41,372 nt of DNA from a virus, in the IMG/VR virus record IMGVR_UViG_3300020312_000702, positions 1-41,372 of that record. One strand, 5' to 3'. Position 1 is the first letter of the stretch. The number at the start of each line of letters is the position of its first letter. The translations under genes were made by a program, and so were the position numbers. Of the stretch, positions 21,413 to 27,793 are shown one piece after another. The notes below the pieces were generated by a model that ran no database searches, was not told the DNA's origin, and worked only from the letters and a program-made list of their open reading frames with translations.

Positions 21413-22564
21413 TTAACGCTTACTTCCACGGCCTTGTCTACCTTGACCACTAGTTCCTCTACTAGAATTTGAAGATGGTCCTGAACCAGAAGAAGAAGAA
21501 GAGGAGGAGGAACGACCTCCACTACCTCCTTTTCTACCACCTCCCCATTTTCTCTTCATACTCTTATCTCCAAAGGCTTTAAGAAAGTCATTTCCTGTTG
21601 CTGTTCTTGACAAATACATAGCCTGTTCCAGTGTGGTACCTTCATCAATTGATCTTTGGAATAGTTTTGTATATTTGTCATATTCTGGCCCAATACCAAA
21701 GCTCCCTGGAGCAAAACCTCTTTTTTTGTCCCAATTAGGATCATCGGTTAATCCTGGGTTAGGAGGTGCTTCAGGAGTTTTAGTACTTCCTGTAGATGTC
21801 GTTGCACTCTTGTTACCATAACCTTCCATTAACCATTTACCTCCTGGACCTACTCTTGCATCTAACCAATCTTCAGCTGGATTAGTGCCATGCTTGGCTT
21901 TATAATCGGTAACAAGTTTTAGACGATTTTTATATTCATCACTCAGCATGATATTAGATCTAACTTCATCTTTAGTTGCTCCCCTATTTAAATCCCCAGT
22001 CCAATAATTTAAACCTTCAAATCCAGCGTCTCTTCCTAGTAACTCCCTGTATTGTTGATTAATCCAAGCATCATGATTTCCACTAGGAGCAGTATCAGTT
22101 CTTGATTCAGGATAACGAATACTTGGTCCATAACCAAAATCTCCTTTTATTTCTGAAATTTGAGGAGCAGTAGATAATAAGTTTCTTCTTGCAGTAGCTT
22201 CTTCTAATACTTTTCGATAGCTATCAGCAGCATCATAAGCAGCCTCTCTAGCTCCTGAATAACGTCTCCCACCTGGTAAAGTTTCTCCATATGTCTCAGC
22301 TGCTTGTCTTCTAGCAGCAAGATTTGAAGGATTAATACCATATGTAAAACTACTTGGACGATTACCTCTTATTGCATTTATTTCATTAATAGCTCTATTT
22401 GCAACATCACGAGCTACTCCATATTGCTCTCTAGGAGTAACTTTTTGAAAAACACTAGCCTTTTTATCTTTAGGCGTTAAAATTGTATAATCACCAACTC
22501 TGGTCGAGTCATAATTAGGTACTTCATTATTTTTTGGTTCAGAATTATTTTTCGTTTCGGACAT
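21413..22564 (-). CDS. DUF4214-containing virion-type protein with Ser/Gly-rich tail
   Basis: This 383-residue protein has a DUF4214-type module near the middle (residues about 167-216: WINQQYRELLGRDAGFEGLNY, WTGDLNRGATKDEVRSNIM, LSDEYKNRL). In DUF4214 proteins this helical repeat is found in surface-layer, allergen-like and phage tail proteins. The N-terminal 160 residues are charged and helical, rich in Ala/Arg (AARRQAAETYGE). The C-terminal 45 residues are low-complexity Ser/Gly/Arg. A tail or internal virion protein is most likely. It stands alone on the minus strand between plus-strand genes. Length and order are not tied to a known cyanophage protein that I can name. Confidence 0.6.
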   Translation of the reverse strand: MSETKNNSEPKNNEVPNYDSTRVGDYTILTPKDKKASVFQKVTPREQYGVARDVANRAINEINAIRGNRPSSFTYGINPSNLAARRQAAETYGETLPGGRRYSGAREAAYDAADSYRKVLEEATARRNLLSTAPQISEIKGDFGYGPSIRYPESRTDTAPSGNHDAWINQQYRELLGRDAGFEGLNYWTGDLNRGATKDEVRSNIMLSDEYKNRLKLVTDYKAKHGTNPAEDWLDARVGPGGKWLMEGYGNKSATTSTGSTKTPEAPPNPGLTDDPNWDKKRGFAPGSFGIGPEYDKYTKLFQRSIDEGTTLEQAMYLSRTATGNDFLKAFGDKSMKRKWGGGRKGGSGGRSSSSSSSSGSGPSSNSSRGTSGQGRQGRGSKR

Positions 22565-22613
22565 CTACTTGTTTTAACTGTATTTCTATACTGATTCTAT
22601 CTGTGACAAACTC

Positions 22614-22973
22614 ATGCAAATGCTTAATTCCAACATAACCAAAAGGGAGGAAGATAAGAATCAACAACAACTCGGCATAAGTAATTGGTCTACGCATAAA
22701 ACTAAATACCCTTTCGTTAAGGAGTTTAGCGAACTTATCTCTAACGTGTCCACTAAAATCTTAAAAACAGTCTTATTGACACCAGAACAGGAAAATTTAG
22801 CACAATCCTTATGGGCAGCAAACAGAAGTAAACAGCAATCAGACAGTAGTTATAAACCAAAAATTAGCACTCTTAGAGAGTATTACGAAAGAGTTCTACT
22901 ATTGGATCACAAAAAACAATGGGACGATCATGAAAAATCCGCTACTATCTATGAAGACAGCCATCTCGAATGA
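22614..22973 (+). CDS. Hypothetical protein, first gene of the 22614-24613 operon
   Basis: This 119-residue soluble protein is charged, with a central helix (SELISNVSTKILKTVLLTPEQENLAQSL, in parts) and a KISTLREYYERVLLLDHKKQWDD helix towards the end. ATGs at 22614 and 22620 are both possible starts; neither has a clear Shine-Dalgarno. A purine-rich AAAGGGAGGAAG lies 20-30 bases inside the gene, so a later start with a rare codon cannot be excluded. The last four bases overlap the ATG of the next gene (ATGA). No family is recognised. Confidence 0.5.
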   Translation: MQMLNSNITKREEDKNQQQLGISNWSTHKTKYPFVKEFSELISNVSTKILKTVLLTPEQENLAQSLWAANRSKQQSDSSYKPKISTLREYYERVLLLDHKKQWDDHEKSATIYEDSHLE

Positions 22974-23563
22974 CAATAATTAATAACGAGGATTGGCTCC
23001 AAGTCTTAGAAAATACCGATTACGAACCAATAGAAAATGAAAATAATACATATCAGAGCTACAGATTCGTAGACCTAGACATAGATTCTGTCACTACTGA
23101 AAATTATGCTGAAAAATTAATGCCTTCCTTAGTGGAGCAAATAGAAATGTTTATACCTCCGTCTGGTAGTTTTAGAAGTCCTGATTTACGACGATATTTA
23201 GAACTTATACGAGGTTATGAAACTAGTACAACTGATCTAATGCTAGGTTTATCTTTAGCAGATCAAATTCGCCTTACATTTAGTGATATGAGAACAAGCA
23301 CTATTTGTGATCGTTATCCTGAAATCAATTTAGCTGAAAAAAGAAGATACAGGTGTGTAGCAGAATATTTAATTAGACAAGGTGAACTAACAAAATTAAG
23401 AGATGCAAATGGAAAATTGATTAAAAAGATTGGAAATATGCAAAAAGCTGTTGTTTTATATAAACCTTTACCGAAATTACTAGAAACTTTAAAGAAATCA
23501 GGATTAGGACATTTAGTTAAATCAGTACCAAAAGCTAATGCTGTAAAAACAGAGAAAACTTGA
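22970..23563 (+). CDS. Hypothetical protein with helical C-terminal domain
   Basis: This 197-residue soluble protein starts in an ATGA overlap with the previous stop. An acidic N terminus (residues 5-45) leads to SPDLRRYLELIRGYETST and a second helical region, EKRRYRCVAEYLIRQGELTKLRDANGKLIKKIG (about 118-150, in parts), which could be a winged-helix-like module, with a basic C terminus. The pattern (helix, helix, RQGEL-KLRD-NGKLIKK) is reminiscent of restriction-type or DNA-binding winged helices, but not close enough to name. It is in one operon with the Dam-like gene. Confidence 0.5.
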   Translation: MTIINNEDWLQVLENTDYEPIENENNTYQSYRFVDLDIDSVTTENYAEKLMPSLVEQIEMFIPPSGSFRSPDLRRYLELIRGYETSTTDLMLGLSLADQIRLTFSDMRTSTICDRYPEINLAEKRRYRCVAEYLIRQGELTKLRDANGKLIKKIGNMQKAVVLYKPLPKLLETLKKSGLGHLVKSVPKANAVKTEKT

Positions 23564-23588
23564 TACACTAAATTAACTAGAGGATTCT

Positions 23589-23990
23589 ATGACTAGCAGA
23601 AGAAACAAATTACTCCTAAAAATGTTGGGAACAACTACAGGAGAAACAGAAGAAAAATTATTAAAGTTATCAATTGAAAGAATAATTGCTGATCAAGCCG
23701 AGTTTTATAAGAAATTTTATAAAAATGAAGGTCCAGGAGCAATGGTATTTATGCCACAGAAAAAAGATGAAGATAGTATGTTCTATTTAACCGTTGATTT
23801 ACTAATAAAAGCAGTAAATGATGCAAATAGTAGAGAATTAGGAGGAGTAGAGCATTTAAGAAAAGCAATCTCATTAGCTGAATCTTTAGACCCTGAGAAA
23901 GAAGCTTTATTTATCCTTCAAGATAAGGATGATATACAACTATTTCACTTTAAAACAGACGAAGAAAACCCTAGTCTTCTACAAATGTGA
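23589..23990 (+). CDS. Hypothetical protein upstream of the Dam-like gene
   Basis: This 133-residue soluble protein has a basic N terminus, a helix EEKLLKLSIERIIADQAEFYKKFY and a second part with strand-like VFMPQKKDE, MFYLTVDLLIKAVNDAN and ALFILQDKDDIQLFHF. No family is recognised. A ribosome binding site AGAGGA lies five bases before the ATG. Its stop overlaps the start of the Dam-like gene by four bases (ATGTGA arrangement), so the two products are likely made together. Confidence 0.55.
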   Translation: MTSRRNKLLLKMLGTTTGETEEKLLKLSIERIIADQAEFYKKFYKNEGPGAMVFMPQKKDEDSMFYLTVDLLIKAVNDANSRELGGVEHLRKAISLAESLDPEKEALFILQDKDDIQLFHFKTDEENPSLLQM

Positions 23991-24613
23991 AAAAGCGTAA
24001 GCTCACATGGGCTAATTACCGAGTTATTCTCGGAAGAATTGAACATATTGAATATGATTGGTTAACACCAGCTGAATATATACCTTACATATCGGCGTTA
24101 TTAGGAGATATTGATCTCGATCCGTGCTCCACACATAATGCTAATAGTCAATTTTTACGGGCTAGAAAAATTTATACATTAAAAGAAGACGGATTAAATA
24201 TACAAGAACCTTGGACTGGAACAACTTATCTATTTCCACCTACTTATGGTAGATGTTCCTTTAGCAAAGAAAGAGGAACATGGAGATGGAGTAAAAAAGC
24301 TGGAGTAGCTGCAAAAGCTCCATCAGTTATATGGTTTCAACGCCTAATTCGAGAATGGAAATTAAGAAATATACCTGAAGCTCTCTGTTATACGATTTAC
24401 CCAGAAATGATGAGAATCTTACCAGAAATGTGGGATTATCCAGTCTGCATACCAACAGATAGACCTAATACTATTCATGGAAAAGGATTCTTTACTCTTA
24501 AATCTCCTATATATTGGGGCTATTTTATATATTTACCAAAGTTAGAACATGGGTTTCAACAGGCAGATAGATTTAAAGAAATATTCTCACATATTGGAAA
24601 GGTAATTTGTTAA
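23987..24613 (+). CDS. Dam-like (phage N6-adenine methyltransferase family) protein with altered motif IV
   Basis: This 208-residue protein matches the phage Dam family (DNA N-6-adenine-methyltransferase): DWLTPAEYIPYISALLG (residues 24-40), DIDLDPCSTHNAN (41-53, the family's usual D-DPAS-), KIYTLKEDGL (61-70) and W-GTTYLFPPTYG (76-88). In active members the last motif reads (N/D)PPY; here the catalytic Asn/Asp is Phe83 and an extra Thr separates PP from Tyr. It may therefore bind S-adenosylmethionine or DNA without methylating adenine, or have a changed chemistry. A long C-terminal region (about 105-208) includes conserved-looking W and Y residues. It starts in an overlap with 23589. Confidence 0.65.
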   Translation: MKKRKLTWANYRVILGRIEHIEYDWLTPAEYIPYISALLGDIDLDPCSTHNANSQFLRARKIYTLKEDGLNIQEPWTGTTYLFPPTYGRCSFSKERGTWRWSKKAGVAAKAPSVIWFQRLIREWKLRNIPEALCYTIYPEMMRILPEMWDYPVCIPTDRPNTIHGKGFFTLKSPIYWGYFIYLPKLEHGFQQADRFKEIFSHIGKVIC

Positions 24614-24768
24614 CCTTTGAAAGGACGAGGCCAGTCAGTAGCTCGTAAATTGTTAACATAACCACGTAAAAATCTTAAACCTTCAGTATTATCTACTGTG
24701 TGACGATGACCACGTAAGCCTTCGTAGCGTTCGTCAACGTTATAATCTTGGCTAAACTGGGGATTCAT
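24610..24768 (-). CDS. Small conserved-looking protein with HTVDNTEGLR motif
   Basis: This 52-residue protein is read from the ATG at 24768; upstream in-frame residues would overlap the opposite gene and look untypical. The segment GLRGHRHTVDNTEGLRFLRG (residues 18-37) and the end NNLRATDWPRPFKG have the compact look of a real small phage protein, with no low-complexity sequence. The family is not recognised. It is convergent with the Dam-like gene (4-bp overlap) and divergent from the gene at 24793, with only 24 bp between the two starts, so their promoters must overlap the opposite coding regions. Confidence 0.5.
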   Translation of the reverse strand: MNPQFSQDYNVDERYEGLRGHRHTVDNTEGLRFLRGYVNNLRATDWPRPFKG

Positions 24769-24792
24769 ACTTATATTGTATTGGAACCGAAT

Positions 24793-25095
24793 ATGACGAT
24801 GACAAAGACGCAAGAAGAAATTTCTGCAGTTTGTAATGACATAAAAGAACTTCTTCTATATAAAAATAAACAATATGGTGATTCAGCATTAAACCCGTCA
24901 AGAATATTTAGTAAAGCAAGTGCTGTAGAACAACTTCTCGTAAGAATTGACGATAAATTAAACAGAATTAAAAAAGGTGCTGGTTTAGTTGGAGAAGATG
25001 AAGATGTAATACAAGACTTGATCGGATATTTAGTTCTGCTTAAAATAGGTTTAAAGCACCAACAGGCTGAAACAAATGGATTACGAAGTAATTAA
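24793..25095 (+). CDS. Nmad1/DUF1599-like protein
   Basis: This 100-residue protein from ATG 24793 (or MTK at 24799) reads KELLLYKNKQYGDSALNP, then EQLLVRIDDKLNRIKKG, then EDVIQDLIGYLVLLKIGL. This resembles the pattern of DUF1599 (nucleotide modification associated domain 1): KN-DYG, a helix with (I/V)R--DKL-R, and D---DL-(G/N)Y--L. Such proteins are linked to phage nucleotide metabolism or DNA base modification and may belong to the MazG-like helical superfamily. In this window it lies next to a Dam-like protein, which would fit a base modification theme. The last 20 bases overlap the next gene. Confidence 0.6.
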   Translation: MTMTKTQEEISAVCNDIKELLLYKNKQYGDSALNPSRIFSKASAVEQLLVRIDDKLNRIKKGAGLVGEDEDVIQDLIGYLVLLKIGLKHQQAETNGLRSN

Positions 25096-25456
25096 AGAAG
25101 CTTATAAAAATGAGCCAGAACTTCAGTTAGTTGATGCATTAGATCTTCTTAGTCGAGATCCTGTTGCCGCTTCGGAGATCCTAGACTACGTGGCTTCTCG
25201 TTCCAATAACGAAAAAACCGACGTACAACCTCTTGAGACGGGTCCCACTGAAGTAACTTTTTCTCAAGATATTCAATTGCTTTCAGCTGATTGGGTGCCC
25301 CAGTATAAGTCTCAGGGAGATTTAATAAACATCTCTTGGAGTGACACCGATGAGGAACAAACGTTGGAATTGTCTTGTCAGGGGCCAGATACATATCCAG
25401 TTCCGTTCGACGTTGAGCTACCATCAAATCTCCACCTGAACACCACAACCGATTGA
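25076..25456 (+). CDS. Hypothetical protein, antisense-overlapping the lysozyme-like gene
   Basis: This 126-residue ORF starts within the end of the Nmad1-like gene. The first 40 residues (MDYEVIKEAYKNEPELQLVD, ALDLLSRDPVAASEILDYVA) are acidic helices and look like a real protein. From residue 25 onward the coding region lies opposite the 3' part of the lysozyme-like gene (308 bp overlap). The second half is strand-rich and acidic. The shared stretch is visibly more GC-rich in codon choice than the surroundings. Either both frames are used or one end is a fortuitous extension; I favour the N-terminal half being real. Confidence 0.45.
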   Translation: MDYEVIKEAYKNEPELQLVDALDLLSRDPVAASEILDYVASRSNNEKTDVQPLETGPTEVTFSQDIQLLSADWVPQYKSQGDLINISWSDTDEEQTLELSCQGPDTYPVPFDVELPSNLHLNTTTD

Positions 25457-25895
25457 TAAAAGGACTCCACTCACGAATTATTGCTGTCTTAGTAGCGTGA
25501 GTATTGATTAACTCTAGAAGACGACAGGTTTTTAAAGAACTAATACCAATACTAAAAGCAAAACTAAGAATAGCTGCCTTTCTATTTCTATTTAGTGGGA
25601 CAAATACATACTGAGAAACTAGATCCGAAAACTCTTTTAAATCCTCTTCTAATTGATTATTAACTTCCTCTTCAGTAGCTATATCATTAGGTCCTAAATA
25701 ACTTTTACCTAATTTTTTACTTCCATAACCAATACGCCATATATCTTCTCCATAGTCCCTATACGCTGCATAACGACCCATACTGAGGTCAGTACGGGGT
25801 GCGTTATAACTTTTAATAAGATTAATTCCTTTTCTAGTTAAAAAAGGATGTTCTTTCCAACTTTCTTTTAACTTAGTTTTTTTATGGGACGTCAA
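25149..25895 (-). CDS. GH24 lysozyme-like protein lacking catalytic Glu and Thr
   Basis: This 248-residue protein resembles T4-type (GH24) lysozymes: LTRKGINLIKSY (19-30), RYAAYRDYGEDIWRIGYGS (41-59), the helix region with NRNRKAAILSFAFSIGISSL (102-121), and the closing RRTELDMYL (162-170). In T4 lysozyme the triad is Glu11, Asp20, Thr26. Here Asp47 occupies the Asp position, but Thr is Arg54, and the KSYNAPRTDLSMG stretch has no Glu at the expected point. Catalysis by the normal route is therefore unlikely. The C-terminal 70 residues go beyond the domain and include a basic VRRFFRYWNEKPR. The protein may be a virion or cell-wall binding protein, or work with the second GH24-like protein at 27794, which has the Glu but lacks the Asp/Thr loop. 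Confidence 0.6.
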   Translation of the reverse strand: MTSHKKTKLKESWKEHPFLTRKGINLIKSYNAPRTDLSMGRYAAYRDYGEDIWRIGYGSKKLGKSYLGPNDIATEEEVNNQLEEDLKEFSDLVSQYVFVPLNRNRKAAILSFAFSIGISSLKTCRLLELINTHATKTAIIREWSPFINRLWCSGGDLMVAQRRTELDMYLAPDKTIPTFVPHRCHSKRCLLNLPETYTGAPNQLKAIEYLEKKLLQWDPSQEVVRRFFRYWNEKPRSLGSPKRQQDLD

Positions 25896-26265
25896 CGCTG
25901 CCGTTATAACTTACTTCAGAGTACCCATCTAAAGTAAGCAACACAACATAATCTTTAGCTGCGTTAGTTACCGCAACTCCAACAGCACCTTTACCTTTAC
26001 CATCTTTAGCTATGTTTGTAGCAACTTTATAGCCAGTAGCAGCACTACTTCCTGTGTAAGCATCTTCTTGAAAGATTTCCATGGTATTTACACCACTGGT
26101 TTTATCAAGCTTTACAATGATGTTTCCAGTTCCTCCTGGATTAACACGAAAAGCTCTAATAGCTTCTCCTGGATTACCTGATGACGTCGCACCAAGATAA
26201 GTAACTTCAGAGCCTGTATTGACACTAAATGTGTCTAAAGTGCCTTCAATAGTGCGAGTAGCCAT
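25882..26265 (-). CDS. Hypothetical beta-rich structural-type protein
   Basis: This 127-residue protein is almost all strand and turn (TIEGTLDTFSVNTGSEVTYL, then NIIVKLDKTSGVNTMEIFQE and KDYVVLLTLDGYSEV) with many Thr, Gly and Val. It is the kind of small beta-sandwich found in virion decoration or tail proteins. The family is not recognised. It overlaps the start of the lysozyme-like gene by 14 bp, which suggests coupled expression. GC and codon use do not stand out. Confidence 0.6.
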   Translation of the reverse strand: MATRTIEGTLDTFSVNTGSEVTYLGATSSGNPGEAIRAFRVNPGGTGNIIVKLDKTSGVNTMEIFQEDAYTGSSAATGYKVATNIAKDGKGKGAVGVAVTNAAKDYVVLLTLDGYSEVSYNGSVDVP

Positions 26266-26270
26266 AGTAT

Positions 26271-26486
26271 TTAAGAAACCTGTCCCATCGTGGAGATGTT
26301 GAATTTAATATCGGCATCAATGCCGTGATCTTTAAGAACGCCAAAAAACATTTGACGATCCATAGCTCTTTGATGGAGCATTTCGATAAAAGCTTCCTCT
26401 AAGTCGTCACGATCTAAATTTTGAATCGCTAGAGCAGTGGCATGAATCTGAAATTCAACGTCCATTGGAAGCTCGATTGCATCCAT
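26271..26486 (-). CDS. Second NblA-like protein (candidate)
   Basis: This 71-residue protein reads ELPMDVEFQIHATALAIQNL, then DRDDLEEAFIEMLHQRAMDR, then QMFFGVLKDHG. It has the NblA order: a conserved EF near the first helix start (NblA LEQEF), a hydrophobic periodicity through ATALAIQNL, a turn, and a second helix with an L--Q---M-R motif before an aromatic pair and LK-H. It is as close to NblA as the protein at 2678 and the two resemble each other. NblA proteins are 55-65 residues; this one has a 15-residue tail. It lies in the middle of the lysis and late region, not with the hli genes. Its role in phycobilisome loss is inferred only from the pattern. Confidence 0.5.
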   Translation of the reverse strand: MDAIELPMDVEFQIHATALAIQNLDRDDLEEAFIEMLHQRAMDRQMFFGVLKDHGIDADIKFNISTMGQVS

Positions 26487-26538
26487 AAATAGCTAAAACC
26501 TTATAGTTATCTTACCAAGACTGAATTAAAGAGCAATA

Positions 26539-26661
26539 TTAATCGATAATGCGACGTACAGTAGTTATTTTATGAATTTGTTCATCCTTTTTCAAATACA
26601 GTGAACTAACACCGTAAGTGCCTCCAAACATTATGAGGAAAGAAAGAATGGCTGGTTCCAT
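26539..26661 (-). CDS. 40-residue single-pass membrane protein
   Basis: This small ORF was found by its perfect Shine-Dalgarno AAGGAGGT (26669-26676 on the plus strand), seven bases before the ATG at 26661. It encodes MEPAILSFLIMFGGTYGVSS, giving one hydrophobic segment (residues 4-24), followed by a charged tail KKDEQIHKITTVRRIID. The strong ribosome binding site in a region where most genes lack one indicates high translation. The function is unknown; a small holin regulator or a photosystem-associated small protein are possible. Together with the NblA-like gene downstream it may form a two-gene unit. Confidence 0.7.
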   Translation of the reverse strand: MEPAILSFLIMFGGTYGVSSLYLKKDEQIHKITTVRRIID

Positions 26662-26668
26662 TAGAAGT

Positions 26669-26676
26669 ACCTCCTT
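26669..26676 (-). promoter_or_regulatory. Perfect Shine-Dalgarno site AAGGAGGT
   Basis: It serves the 40-residue membrane protein gene that starts at 26661. The match to the anti-SD is complete, unlike other sites in the window. Confidence 0.75.
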
Positions 26677-26697
26677 ATAAGGCTATTCTAGGATCAG

Positions 26698-26895
26698 TTA
26701 CACACGTATAACGCCGTTAATTACTTTACCCTTAATATCATTTCTTTCCTGCCCTCGGAGTGCAGCATCGCCTGTAGCAGGTAAATCTTGTGCAATACGC
26801 TCTGGAATCCAACGCTCTGGATTCTTTGTATATCTATCTAAAAAGTCTTTTGCAGGATCAACTGGAGACCCATCCGATGGAGACATCATTTGCAA
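26698..26895 (-). CDS. Small hypothetical protein
   Basis: This 65-residue protein (or 62 from the third Met) has the sequence type SPVDPAKDFLDRYTKNPERW-IPERIAQDLPATGD. The pattern FLDRYTKNPERWIPER looks like a helical linker used in small phage proteins. The family is not recognised. The 5' end overlaps the 3' end of the HNH gene by 38 bp, which suggests coupling or that the third Met (26889) is the start. There is no clear Shine-Dalgarno. Confidence 0.5.
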   Translation of the reverse strand: MQMMSPSDGSPVDPAKDFLDRYTKNPERWIPERIAQDLPATGDAALRGQERNDIKGKVINGVIRV

Positions 26896-27271
26896 TACAC
26901 GGAATTTTCTTGTCCGTAGATAATATTGGTAAAGGGTAGAACTGCTGTTCCATCCAAGACTTTAGTCTAACAAATCTTTTTTCACAGTATTTTTTATTTT
27001 TTTCTGTATACCAATCTTCTAATAAAGTCGAAGCTTTCTCTTTATTACATTGAGAACAGCAACAACACATATTTGCTCGAATATTATGACCACCCTTAAA
27101 TTTAGGAACTATGTGGTCAATAGTTGCAGTATTTTCATCTAATGGCTTAGAACAATAGGCACATTCCCAGTGCCAGTCTCTAAATATTCGTTGTCTAAAT
27201 TCATGTCGAGCATTTTTTGGAGTGAGAGAGATGAGGTTAAGTAAAAGATCATTCTCACAATGAATCATCAA
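26858..27271 (-). CDS. HNH endonuclease
   Basis: This 137-residue McrA-type HNH nuclease has the zinc ligands Cys37-xx-Cys40 (WECAYCSKPL), the core TATIDHIVPKFKGGHN (residues 49-63, with Asp52-His53 as the catalytic pair and the GG turn), Asn67 and a second Cys pair CSQCNKEK (Cys72/Cys75). In contrast to the HNH-like protein at 19335, the catalytic residues are complete. Free-standing HNH genes of this size are common homing elements in cyanophages, and some assist DNA packaging. Its position between small genes on the same strand gives no further hint. The first two Met codons are both possible starts. Confidence 0.8.
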   Translation of the reverse strand: MMIHCENDLLLNLISLTPKNARHEFRQRIFRDWHWECAYCSKPLDENTATIDHIVPKFKGGHNIRANMCCCCSQCNKEKASTLLEDWYTEKNKKYCEKRFVRLKSWMEQQFYPLPILSTDKKIPCIANDVSIGWVSS

Positions 27272-27315
27272 GTATTATGCAGCCATGAGAAAACTTTAGA
27301 CTGCACAAACTTGCC

Positions 27316-27543
27316 TTAAAGCTGGTCAACTAAACTAATAGGCTCTTCATCAGCGGGATCATAGTCAGCTTCTTCTAAAAGCTTAAGTAAATAATAATGA
27401 ACTTTCTCTGTAACCCAACGTAAATCTTCATCACTAATGTCACTAATAATGGCATCTAGTGATAATTCACGAGAAGGCATTCGTACATGATCTGCTAATA
27501 ATTCTAAAGCTCTATATCGATTTCTGTTTAGTTCACCCAACAT
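27316..27543 (-). CDS. Small helical hypothetical protein
   Basis: This 75-residue protein is mostly helical: NRNRYRALELLADHVRMPSR, LSLDAIISDISDEDLRWVTE, KVHYYLLKLLEEADYD. There are no membrane segments. It is unrecognised, although short helical proteins of this type are usual near cyanophage lysis genes. It lies five bases downstream of the coiled-coil gene at 27548 and the two are likely co-transcribed. Loosely it recalls regulators or adaptor peptides, but I can name none. Confidence 0.55.
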   Translation of the reverse strand: MLGELNRNRYRALELLADHVRMPSRELSLDAIISDISDEDLRWVTEKVHYYLLKLLEEADYDPADEEPISLVDQL

Positions 27544-27547
27544 GGCT

Positions 27548-27754
27548 TTAAGAGGTTACATCCTCAGAATCAGTGGAATCACCAGTACCTTCTGCTTCTT
27601 GTTTCTGAATTGCTGCAAATTCAAGTGCTCCAAGAACTTTTAAATACTGTTCTTTTAGTCTAGACATCTGTGCTTCAGTCTGCCTAATATTTTCCTCTAA
27701 ACTTTGTTTTTGATCTTGTAGTTGATCTTCTAGAGATTTCACTTCTTCAGACAT
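27548..27754 (-). CDS. Small coiled-coil protein
   Basis: This 68-residue protein forms a continuous coiled coil (residues 3-40: EVKSLEDQLQDQKQSLEEN, IRQTEAQMSRLKEQYLKVLG) and ends with GALEFAAIQ and an acidic, Ser/Thr-rich tail. Small proteins with LKE-YLKVLGALEF are, from memory, widespread in cyanophages and marine phages, near lysis and tail genes; the function is unknown. A role in oligomerising a partner protein is likely. Confidence 0.65.
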   Translation of the reverse strand: MSEEVKSLEDQLQDQKQSLEENIRQTEAQMSRLKEQYLKVLGALEFAAIQKQEAEGTGDSTDSEDVTS

Positions 27755-27793
27755 TGATAAAAATTAAAACGTCACATAGGAGAATAATATCCC

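Noticed and set aside
20386-22651. Shared SNITKRE segment near the N termini of the proteins at 20386 and 22614 as evidence of common origin
   Set aside because: The identity is only seven residues, codons differ and the rest of the proteins do not align.
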